Source: Bacteroidota bacterium | GTDB lineage: Bacteria > Bacteroidota > Bacteroidia > Flavobacteriales > Flavobacteriaceae | Assembly (NCBI GenBank): GCA_015767395.1 | Contig: JADWMI010000075.1 | Location: 1-9,703, forward strand | DNA length: 9,703 bases | Reading direction: 5' to 3' | Shown here: piece by piece, positions 1 to 6,035 of the stretch | How positions within the stretch are numbered: the first letter of the stretch is position 1 | Layout: every line of letters begins with the position of its first letter | Made by a program: the position numbers and the translations under genes | The notes under the pieces: generated by a model | Database searches by the model: none | Seen by the model: the letters and a program-made list of their open reading frames with translations, nothing else | Told to the model about the DNA's origin: nothing

Positions 1-475
1 CTAATAGACTTCTATAGACTGTATTGATTGATGAATTGATTGAATCTGTCTCTAATTTACCATTGATATACTCGTAATAATTTGAATCGATTAAAACAGG
101 TAATTTCGAATAATAGTATTCATAAATATCTAACTCTAAGTTATCTTTTACATTTACAATATTTGAAAAATATTTGTCACAGATAGTACTTAACGAATCA
201 TTAACTTCCTGTGTCAAACTTAACAGCACATTTTCATCTGAATTTTCGTCAACTTGAATAGAAAAAAAAACTTTATTACTGATATTCTTACTATTCAGAA
301 CTTTATTAAAACCTTCAAAACTTTCGCCTTTAGGTAGTATCGAATAAATACTTTGATCGACTTTTAATTGTAGTGTCCCGTAAATTAAAACAGCGCTAAA
401 TAGGGTAAATAAAGTAAAGAATAATTTAGGTTTATTCGACCAATATTTAATAAACTGCACAATTCTTTGACTCAT
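1..475 (-). CDS. RND/MMPL-family exporter, N-terminal part (partial, cut by window edge)
   Basis: The reverse strand reads open from an ATG at 475-473 to the left edge, giving 158 residues without a stop. Residues 1-17 are short and basic (MSQRIVQFIKYW...), residues about 18-34 form one hydrophobic membrane segment, and then comes the stretch VDQSIYSILPKGESFEGF, which resembles the start of the first periplasmic loop in RND/MMPL-type transporters (pattern d-x-s-i-x-x-l-l-P-k). The remaining visible part is polar and fits that loop. Such predicted exporters are common in aryl polyene and flexirubin clusters, where they are proposed to move the pigment or its lipid ester to the outer membrane. 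The gene diverges from the biosynthetic operon and shares a 75-base control region with it. The family call rests on one membrane segment plus loop motif and on context, since the rest lies outside the window. Confidence 0.72.
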   Translation of the reverse strand, partial: MSQRIVQFIKYWSNKPKLFFTLFTLFSAVLIYGTLQLKVDQSIYSILPKGESFEGFNKVLNSKNISNKVFFSIQVDENSDENVLLSLTQEVNDSLSTICDKYFSNIVNVKDNLELDIYEYYYSKLPVLIDSNYYEYINGKLETDSINSSINTVYRSLL

Positions 476-500
476 CTTTAAAAAACGCCTAAGGTTTCGG

Positions 501-508
501 CAAAAATA
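501..508 (-). promoter_or_regulatory. Putative -7 promoter element for the divergent exporter gene
   Basis: On the minus strand these bases read TATTTTTG, matching TAnnTTTG, and mirror the plus-strand box at 522-529. The exporter ATG (475) is 25 bases downstream, giving a leader of about 20 bases. No clear -33 TTG is visible upstream on this strand. The two promoters would face away from each other, with their -7 boxes 13 bases apart, so polymerase binding at one would probably exclude the other. Confidence 0.45.
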
Positions 509-521
509 ATGATTAAAATGT

Positions 522-529
522 TATTTTTG
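522..529 (+). promoter_or_regulatory. Putative Bacteroidetes -7 promoter element for the pigment operon
   Basis: TATTTTTG matches the Bacteroidetes sigma-ABfr -7 consensus TAnnTTTG. It lies 21 bases upstream of the ammonia-lyase ATG, which would leave a leader of roughly 15 bases. I see no clear TTG at the expected -33 spacing, so this is a half-match placed by position. It lies inside the right arm of the inverted repeat. Confidence 0.5.
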
Positions 530-550
530 CCGATTGCTACCTTATAAAAT

Positions 551-2074
551 ATGAAAAAATTAACTTTATCTCTTGTTGAAGAATACTTGCTTCAAGATAA
601 AAAATTCGAAATTGACGAAAATTGTTACACTAAATTAGAATCATCTTTTAATTTCTTAGAAAGCTTTTCAAAAAATAAAATTATCTACGGTATCAATACT
701 GGTTTTGGACCAATGGCGCAAATTAGAATTGAGAAAGAAGACTTAAACAATCTACAGTACAACTTAATCAGAAGCCATTCAACTGGTGTTGGAAAAAGCC
801 TAAAAGGTGTATATGCAAAAAGTGTTGTTTTAGCAAGATTAAACAATTTTGTTCAAGGGAATTCTGGAGTTAACTCAGTTGTTGTAAAACAATTACAAAC
901 TTTTTTAAATAACGATATTTTACCTGAGATTCCTGAACATGGTGGCGTTGGAGCTAGTGGAGATTTAGTCCAACTGGCACATTTAGGGTTAAATTTAATT
1001 GGTGAAGGTCAAGTTACTGTTGATGGGAAATTAATGGAAACAAAAGATGCTTTTAAAAATCTGGGTATAGAACCATTAAAATTAAAATTAAGAGACGGTC
1101 TTGGTATTATAAATGGTACATCATGTATGACTGGTATATCTTCTTTGAATTTAATTTATGCTAAAAAATTATTTAATTTAGCTTTAGCAGCATCTTCAAT
1201 TTTAAATGAAATTAATGATGCTTATGATGATTCATTCTCTAAAGAGTTGAATGAAGTTAAATTACATAAAGGTCAAAATGAAGTTGCTGCACAAATGAGA
1301 GATTTTCTTTCTGATAGTACCTTAATTAGAAAACGTCAAGAATTATTTAATGATAACACTGCATTAACGACAAAGAAATTCAAGAATAAAATTCAAGAAT
1401 ATTATTCTTTAAGATGTATTCCTCAAATTTTAGGACCGGTTTTAGATACTTTAAACTATGCTCAAGAAGTTGTAGAAAATGAATTAAATTCAACTAGTGA
1501 CAATCCAATTATTAATATTGAAGAGAACAATGTATTCCATGGCGGTAATTTCCACGGAGATTATGTTTCTTTAGAAATGGATAAGGTTAAAATTGTTATT
1601 ACTAAATTAACTATGTTAATGGAAAGACAGTTAAATTACTTATTGAGTGACAGATTAAATAAAAAATTCCCTCCATTTTTAAATGCAGCCAAGCTAGGAC
1701 TTAACTTTGGATATCAAGGATTACAATTTACTGCAACATCAACAACTGCAGAAAACCAAACCTTATCAAATCCAATGTCTATCCATAGTATTTCAAACAA
1801 CAACGATAATCAAGATGTTGTGAGTATGGGTACAAATAGTGCATTAATGACAAAGAAAGTTATTGAAAATTCATTCCAAGTTATTTCAATACACATCATG
1901 GCGATATGTCAAGCTATTGATTTACTAACTTTAGAAGAGAAAGAAAGATTATCATCTAAAACACTAAAAATTTATAACTTGGTAAGAACAAAAGTTGACT
2001 TTTTGACGTCTGACAGAGTAATGTCAGGAGAAATTTCATCCGTTATAGAATTATTAAAAGAAACGGCAATATAA
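551..2074 (+). CDS. Tyrosine ammonia-lyase (aromatic amino acid lyase family)
   Basis: The protein has 507 residues, a normal length for bacterial HAL/TAL enzymes. It carries the A135-S136-G137 triad in GGVGASGDL that cyclises to the MIO electrophile, the catalytic tyrosine Y46 in YGINTGFGP, and the family blocks QYNLIRSHS (69-77), SLRCIPQILGP, SDNPII and NNNDNQDVVSMG. The pattern RSHSTGVGKSL (74-84) and much of the rest resemble, from memory, the characterised tyrosine ammonia-lyase of Flavobacterium johnsoniae rather than a hut-operon histidase. The expected reaction is L-tyrosine to 4-coumarate plus ammonia in the cytosol, supplying the aryl starter of the polyene. It is first in the operon, directly after the divergent control region, and its stop is two bases before the ketoreductase ATG. 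Histidine ammonia-lyase is the usual automatic label; the pigment context and motif match argue against it. Substrate preference is inferred, not shown. Confidence 0.88.
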   Translation: MKKLTLSLVEEYLLQDKKFEIDENCYTKLESSFNFLESFSKNKIIYGINTGFGPMAQIRIEKEDLNNLQYNLIRSHSTGVGKSLKGVYAKSVVLARLNNFVQGNSGVNSVVVKQLQTFLNNDILPEIPEHGGVGASGDLVQLAHLGLNLIGEGQVTVDGKLMETKDAFKNLGIEPLKLKLRDGLGIINGTSCMTGISSLNLIYAKKLFNLALAASSILNEINDAYDDSFSKELNEVKLHKGQNEVAAQMRDFLSDSTLIRKRQELFNDNTALTTKKFKNKIQEYYSLRCIPQILGPVLDTLNYAQEVVENELNSTSDNPIINIEENNVFHGGNFHGDYVSLEMDKVKIVITKLTMLMERQLNYLLSDRLNKKFPPFLNAAKLGLNFGYQGLQFTATSTTAENQTLSNPMSIHSISNNNDNQDVVSMGTNSALMTKKVIENSFQVISIHIMAICQAIDLLTLEEKERLSSKTLKIYNLVRTKVDFLTSDRVMSGEISSVIELLKETAI

Positions 2075-2076
2075 AT

Positions 2077-2808
2077 ATGGAAGTAGCATTAATTACAGGC
2101 GCATCAAGAGGGTTAGGAAAAGCAATCACTCTACAATTAGTAGAAGACCATGGATTTCATGTTTTAATTAATTACGCGTCAAACGAAAAAGCTGCTTTAG
2201 ATACTTTAGAGAAAGTGAAAGCTCTAGGTGGAACTGGTGAAATATTAAAATTTGATGTTAAAAACAGAGCAGAGGTAGACCTTGTTATAACTAAATGGGA
2301 AAAAGAAAATCCAGATGATTATATTAAATACATTGTAAACAATGCTGGTATTACTAGAGACGGTATGTTTATGTTTATGGAAGAAAAGGACTGGGATGAC
2401 GTGATGGGAACTTCAGCAAAAGGATTTTACAACGTTACGCAACGTTTAATAAGTAAAATACTTAGAAAAAGAAAAGGTAAAATTATCAATATCGCATCAC
2501 TTTCTGGTTTAAAAGGAGTACCAGGCCAAACTAATTATTCAGCTGCTAAAGGCGCAATGATTGCTGCTACAAAAGCGCTGGCACAAGAAGTGGCTAAAAG
2601 AGGTGTTACTGTAAATGCAGTAGCTCCTGGATTTATAAAGAGTGATATGACGAGCGATTTAAATGAGGCAGAATTAAAGAAAATGGTTCCTGCTAATAGA
2701 TTTGGAGAAGCTGAAGAAGTAGCGCATTTAGTTAGTTTTTTAGCTTCAGAAAAAGCTAATTACATTACAGGTGAAGTTATCAATATTAACGGAGGAATCT
2801 ATTCTTAA
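2077..2808 (+). CDS. fabG: 3-oxoacyl-ACP reductase, FabG-type SDR ketoreductase
   Basis: This is a 243-residue classical short-chain dehydrogenase. The cofactor motif TGASRGLG (G8, G12, G14) opens the Rossmann fold, NNAG is at 88-91, and the catalytic S141, Y154 and K158 are in place (Y-SAA-K). The C-terminal part ends in the usual ITGEVININGG. It should reduce the beta-keto group of each ACP-bound intermediate with NADPH. No enoyl reductase is visible in the window, in line with a product that keeps its double bonds. At the position of the fourth FabG catalytic residue (Asn110 in E. coli, in TNLxxVF) this protein has Ser113 (GTSAKGFYNV), by my hand alignment. It starts two bases after the ammonia-lyase stop and ends three bases before the ketosynthase. 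A house-keeping fatty acid FabG is possible, but the context makes a pathway-dedicated enzyme likely. Confidence 0.88.
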   Translation: MEVALITGASRGLGKAITLQLVEDHGFHVLINYASNEKAALDTLEKVKALGGTGEILKFDVKNRAEVDLVITKWEKENPDDYIKYIVNNAGITRDGMFMFMEEKDWDDVMGTSAKGFYNVTQRLISKILRKRKGKIINIASLSGLKGVPGQTNYSAAKGAMIAATKALAQEVAKRGVTVNAVAPGFIKSDMTSDLNEAELKKMVPANRFGEAEEVAHLVSFLASEKANYITGEVININGGIYS

Positions 2809-2811
2809 ATT

Positions 2812-4038
2812 ATGGAAAATAGAGTTGTAATTACTGGAATAGGAATCTATTCATGTATTGGTGAGAACTTAGAAGAAGTTAAACAATCTTTATATGCGGG
2901 GAAAAGTGGAATTATAATAGATCCATTAAGAACTGAAATGGGATACCAGTCTGCCTTAACTGGAATGGTTAAAGCACCTCATTTGAAGCCGTTTTTATCA
3001 AGACGTGAAAGAATTGGCATGCATCAGCCTGCTCAATATGCATTTATGTCAACTAAAGAAGCTTTAGAAATGGCAGGAATGGATACTGATTATTTAGAAA
3101 AAAATGAAACTGGAATTATTTTTGGTAATGATAGTACTGCAGGTGCAGTTATTGAGGCTATTGATAAAATTAGAGAAAAGAAAGACACAAGCTTAGTTGG
3201 TAGTGGAGCTATTTTTCAAAACATGAATTGTACGATAAACATGAATTTATCTACAATTTATAAGTTAAAAGGAATCAACTTCACAGTAAGTGCAGCTTGT
3301 GCTTCAGGATCTCATTCAATAGGATTAGCACATTTATTAATAAAACAAGGACTTCAAGAACGTGTAGTTTGTGGAGGAGCCCAAGAGATTAATGAGTATG
3401 CAATGGGGAGCTTTGATGCTTTAGGCGCATTTTCTTCAAAACAATCAACACCAACTAAAGCATGTTCTCCTTTCGATAGAGATAGAGATGGGTTAGTACC
3501 TAGTGGTGGTGGTGCTACTTTAGTATTAGAAAGTTTAGCATCTGCAGAAAAAAGAGGCGCTACGATCTTAGCCGAAGTTTGTGGGTATGGATTCTCATCA
3601 AATGGGGATCATATTTCAAACCCAAATTTAGATGGTCAAGTTAGATCTCTAGAAATGGCATTAAAACAATCAAACTTAACAGCAAAAGATATTGATTATA
3701 TTAATGCACATGCTACTTCAACACCAGTTGGAGATAGTATGGAAGCCCAAGCGATATTTAAAGTGTTAGGAGGTCAAACGCCTGTTAGTTCAACTAAATC
3801 TATGACTGGGCACGAATGTTGGATGGCTGGAGCAAGTGAAGTTATCTATTCAATATTAATGATGCAAAATGATTTTGTTGCACCAAATATAAACTTTGAA
3901 AATCCTGATGAAGATTCTGCGAAAATCAATATTATTCCAGAAACAAAGAAAGACTATAAAATAAGCTCATTTCTATCTAACTCATTTGGTTTTGGTGGAA
4001 CCAACTCTTCACTAATCATTAAAAAATGGGCTAAATAA
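2812..4038 (+). CDS. Beta-ketoacyl-ACP synthase, FabF/FabB type (ketosynthase 1)
   Basis: A 408-residue condensing enzyme with a full Cys-His-His set: C163 in SAACASGSHS, H300 in NAHATSTPVGD and H334 in SSTKSMTGHECWMAG, plus the supporting lysine K329. The N-terminus (RVVITGIGIYS) and the C-terminus (SFLSNSFGFGGTNSSLII) are typical thiolase-fold ends. NAHATSTPVGD is the FabB/FabF form of the second motif. After the third-motif histidine the usual small residues (TLGAAG) are replaced by ECWMAG, which puts bulky side chains near the active site. It should catalyse decarboxylative Claisen condensation of malonyl-ACP with the growing aryl-polyenoyl chain. It is the last gene of the first sub-block; a 52-base gap with a promoter box follows. 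Which of the ketosynthases starts and which elongates cannot be read from sequence. Confidence 0.9.
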   Translation: MENRVVITGIGIYSCIGENLEEVKQSLYAGKSGIIIDPLRTEMGYQSALTGMVKAPHLKPFLSRRERIGMHQPAQYAFMSTKEALEMAGMDTDYLEKNETGIIFGNDSTAGAVIEAIDKIREKKDTSLVGSGAIFQNMNCTINMNLSTIYKLKGINFTVSAACASGSHSIGLAHLLIKQGLQERVVCGGAQEINEYAMGSFDALGAFSSKQSTPTKACSPFDRDRDGLVPSGGGATLVLESLASAEKRGATILAEVCGYGFSSNGDHISNPNLDGQVRSLEMALKQSNLTAKDIDYINAHATSTPVGDSMEAQAIFKVLGGQTPVSSTKSMTGHECWMAGASEVIYSILMMQNDFVAPNINFENPDEDSAKINIIPETKKDYKISSFLSNSFGFGGTNSSLIIKKWAK

Positions 4039-4046
4039 AAAATAAC

Positions 4047-4065
4047 AAAAAAAAAAGTACATTTG
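4047..4065 (+). promoter_or_regulatory. Putative internal promoter (TACATTTG -7 box behind an A10 tract)
   Basis: TACATTTG at 4058-4065 matches the Bacteroidetes -7 consensus TAnnTTTG exactly and is preceded by ten consecutive A residues (4047-4056). The context gtacatttgcaccc is characteristic of start-site regions in Flavobacteriia. The ACP ATG (4091) is 26 bases downstream, leaving a leader of about 20 bases. No TTG is visible at -33. This is the largest gap between plus-strand genes in the window, which supports a second transcription start for ACP and the genes after it. No terminator hairpin is visible in 4039-4090, so read-through from the first promoter is expected too. Confidence 0.6.
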
Positions 4066-4090
4066 CACCCTATTAAATTGATATTAAGAA

Positions 4091-4336
4091 ATGAAAAGAG
4101 AAGAAATAATAGAAACGACTAAAGGATTTTTATCAGAGGAGTTTGAAGTAGAAAGAGACTTAATTTCACCAGAAAATAATTTACAAAAAACATTAGACCT
4201 AGATAGTTTAGATTATGTTGATCTAGTTGTTGTTATAGAAGATAGTTTTGGATTTAAAGTGACTGGTGAAGATTTTAAAGGGATTGTAACATTTAATGAC
4301 TTTTTTGATCTTATTGAAAATAAATTTAAAAAATAA
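4091..4336 (+). CDS. Acyl carrier protein 1
   Basis: An 81-residue acidic, helical carrier protein. The phosphopantetheine site is S39 in LDLDSLDYVDLVV, followed by the helix II/III pattern VIEDSFGFKVTGEDF common to type II ACPs. A 4'-phosphopantetheinyl transferase elsewhere in the genome would convert it to holo form. It should carry the aryl starter, the extender, or the growing polyene. It begins after the internal promoter region and stops one base before the acyltransferase ATG, so the two are likely translationally coupled. A second ACP lies at 7710-7964 and differs considerably, suggesting separate partner enzymes. Confidence 0.92.
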   Translation: MKREEIIETTKGFLSEEFEVERDLISPENNLQKTLDLDSLDYVDLVVVIEDSFGFKVTGEDFKGIVTFNDFFDLIENKFKK

Positions 4337-4337
4337 C

Positions 4338-5201
4338 ATGTCAAAATGGACCGGAAAAAGTAAAGGTACTGTATTAGGATATAGAATTTTTATTTTTTCA
4401 ATTAAAACATTTGGTGTTAAAACCGCCTATTTTATACTCCACTTTGTTACAAATTATTATTTTTTATTCGCAAAAAAAAATAAAGAAGGGATATTAAACT
4501 TTTATAAGCAAGCACTAGGTTTTAATGATAAAAAGGCTAAACAAATAGCACGTAAGAATTTTTATGTTTTTGGTCAAACTTTAGTCGATAGACATGCGTT
4601 TTTATTAAACAAAGCTAAACATATTACCTATTCTTTTGATAATGAACAAGCACTAATAGATATAAAAGAAAGTAACAAAGGTGCTGTCTTGTTAAGCGGA
4701 CATATAGGTAATTGGGAGACTGCTGGGAATTTATTGAAAGATAGAATATCGAACAAAATCAATGTGTTAATGTTAGATGCTGAGTATCAGGAGATAAAAC
4801 AATTTATAGATGATTCAACTGGTGGGTCAAAATTTAATGTTATTGCAATTAAGAACGACTTATCGCATATTATAAAAATAAAAAACAGCCTATCTAATAA
4901 TGAATTCATTGCAATCCATGCAGACAGAACAACAGATTCTATAAAAAACATTGAAATTGACTTTTTTGGAATACCTACAAAGTTTCCTTATGGTCCGTTT
5001 TTAATAGCCTCAAAGTTTAAAGTACCAGTCGTTTTTGTTTTTGCTGTCAAAGGAAATGAAAATCATTATTCATTAAATTGCACGAATCCAACCGTAGGCG
5101 AATCACCTAAAGAGATTGCTAAAAAATATATTGCAGAATTAGAAAGAATGGTAAGAAAGTATCCAGAACAATGGTTTAACTATTATAATTATTTTGAATA
5201 A
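4338..5201 (+). CDS. LpxL/HtrB-family lysophospholipid-type acyltransferase
   Basis: A 287-residue protein. I chose the ATG at 4338, one base after the ACP stop. An in-frame ATG at 4296 would add 14 residues (MTFLILLKINLKNN) that only read the ACP gene out of frame. A hydrophobic N-terminal stretch (about residues 13-45) fits membrane attachment. The LpxL-type catalytic motif H-x4-E is present as H122 to E127 in LSGHIGNWETAG, and the C-terminus (PEQWFNYYNYF) matches the usual W-F-x-F-Y-x-Y-W-like ending of the family. The family moves acyl groups from ACP to lipid acceptors at the inner face of the inner membrane. Here the donor is probably the aryl-polyenoyl ACP and the acceptor a lipid or dialkylresorcinol, which is inference. 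Lauroyl transfer to lipid A is the alternative, but the location between ACP and dehydratase favours the pigment role. Confidence 0.85.
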   Translation: MSKWTGKSKGTVLGYRIFIFSIKTFGVKTAYFILHFVTNYYFLFAKKNKEGILNFYKQALGFNDKKAKQIARKNFYVFGQTLVDRHAFLLNKAKHITYSFDNEQALIDIKESNKGAVLLSGHIGNWETAGNLLKDRISNKINVLMLDAEYQEIKQFIDDSTGGSKFNVIAIKNDLSHIIKIKNSLSNNEFIAIHADRTTDSIKNIEIDFFGIPTKFPYGPFLIASKFKVPVVFVFAVKGNENHYSLNCTNPTVGESPKEIAKKYIAELERMVRKYPEQWFNYYNYFE

Positions 5202-5617
5202 TGATATTAGATGTAAAAGGTGTGCGAGAATTAATTCCTCAAAAAAATCCGTTCGTAATGGTAGGAGAATTATTAATAGCTGAAGAGAATAAATTAGAAA
5301 CTAATTTTATTATTAATAAAGATAATGTAATGGTTGAAAATGGTGAATTCTCAACGCCTGGATTAATCGAAAATATTGCACAAACTTGTGCTGCTGGATT
5401 TGGTTACCTTGCTAAACAAAAAGGAGAAAATCCTCAAATTGGATTTATTGGGAGTATTTCAAAATTAAAAGCACATCAAAGACCTAAAGTAGGACAAAAA
5501 ATTAATACAATTATTGAAGTGGTTACAAACTTTGCTAATATAACCCTAATTAAAGGTGTTAATTATTTTGAAGGAGAGATTTTAGTTGAATGTGAAATGA
5601 AAATTGTTGTTACATAA
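5201..5617 (+). CDS. Hotdog-fold 3-hydroxyacyl-ACP dehydratase (ApeP/FabZ-like)
   Basis: A 138-residue single hotdog domain. The start LIPQKNPFVMVGELL corresponds to the LPHRxPFLLVD block of FabZ-like dehydratases, and STPGLIENIAQTCAAGFGY holds the conserved acidic residue and AQ of the central helix (E57 by count). The FabZ catalytic histidine in GHFPG has no visible counterpart: the sequence there runs ENGEFSTPG. In that respect it resembles the aryl-polyene ApeP-type hotdog proteins more than FabZ. The expected reaction is removal of water from 3-hydroxyacyl-ACP to make each trans double bond. Its ATG shares one base with the upstream stop (TAATG). Aryl polyene systems of Gammaproteobacteria use two dehydratases that work as a pair; only one is within this window. 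Confidence 0.8.
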   Translation: MILDVKGVRELIPQKNPFVMVGELLIAEENKLETNFIINKDNVMVENGEFSTPGLIENIAQTCAAGFGYLAKQKGENPQIGFIGSISKLKAHQRPKVGQKINTIIEVVTNFANITLIKGVNYFEGEILVECEMKIVVT

Positions 5618-5618
5618 T

Positions 5619-6035
5619 ATGAATTTATCAATTGAATTGGCCTTGAATATTCGTTTCAGTGATACTGATGCTATGGGTGTTGTATGGCATGGGAATTATT
5701 TGCGGTTTTTTGAAGATGGAAGAGAAGAATTTGGAAAAAAATTCGATTTAGAATATTTAGACATGCATCATAATGGATATTTTATGCCAATAGTAAAATC
5801 TGAAATCAATCATAAATCTCCTATTTATTATGGCGATAAAGTAAAAATTGTCATCACACATATTCCACAAAGACCTGCTAAACTTGTATTTGAATACAAA
5901 ATAATAAATATAGATAATGGAGCTATTTGTGCAACAGGAAAAACTATTCAGGTATTCTTAACAGTCAAAGAAAGAAATTTAGAATTAAACACTCCCGAAT
6001 TTTATCAAAACTGGAAAAATAAATATCTAAAATAA
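5619..6035 (+). CDS. 4-hydroxybenzoyl-CoA thioesterase-family acyl thioesterase (hotdog)
   Basis: The ATG at 5619 is one base after the dehydratase stop and gives 138 residues. An upstream in-frame TTG at 5604 would add MLLHN and overlap the previous gene; it is less likely. The N-terminal motif FSDTDAMGVVWHGNYLRFFE is diagnostic of the 4HBT family, with the catalytic aspartate D17, then H24, Y27 and E32. The family hydrolyses acyl-CoA or acyl-ACP thioesters. In a pigment cluster it could release the finished aryl-polyene acid, clear stalled chains from ACP, or feed the acyltransferase. Its stop overlaps the next ketosynthase start by one base. The substrate cannot be read from sequence. Confidence 0.87.
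   Translation: MNLSIELALNIRFSDTDAMGVVWHGNYLRFFEDGREEFGKKFDLEYLDMHHNGYFMPIVKSEINHKSPIYYGDKVKIVITHIPQRPAKLVFEYKIINIDNGAICATGKTIQVFLTVKERNLELNTPEFYQNWKNKYLK

Larger units (their letters stand above)
497..533. repeat. Perfect inverted repeat in divergent intergenic region (13-base arms, 11-base spacer)
   Basis: Arms are tcggcaaaaataa (497-509) and ttatttttgccga (521-533), exact reverse complements, separated by 11 bases. The repeat sits between the start codons of the exporter gene (475, minus) and the ammonia-lyase gene (551, plus). Each arm contains a -7-like box, so the symmetry may be an operator, a paired promoter, or both. A transcription terminator is unlikely because both flanking genes point away from it. 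Confidence 0.75.

Noticed and set aside
497..533. Inverted repeat as a transcription terminator
   Set aside because: It lies between two divergent gene starts, so no transcript would end there in sense orientation.
551..2074. Histidine ammonia-lyase of a hut operon
   Set aside because: No urocanase, imidazolonepropionase or formiminoglutamase nearby; all neighbours are polyketide enzymes and the motif pattern resembles a flavobacterial tyrosine ammonia-lyase.
4296..4337. Longer start for the acyltransferase gene
   Set aside because: The added 14 residues only read the end of the ACP gene in another frame; ATG 4338, one base after the ACP stop, fits the operon spacing and begins MSKWTGKS, the natural N-terminus.
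5604..5618. TTG start for the thioesterase
   Set aside because: The ATG at 5619 is one base after the previous stop and gives the normal 4HBT N-terminus with Asp at residue 17.
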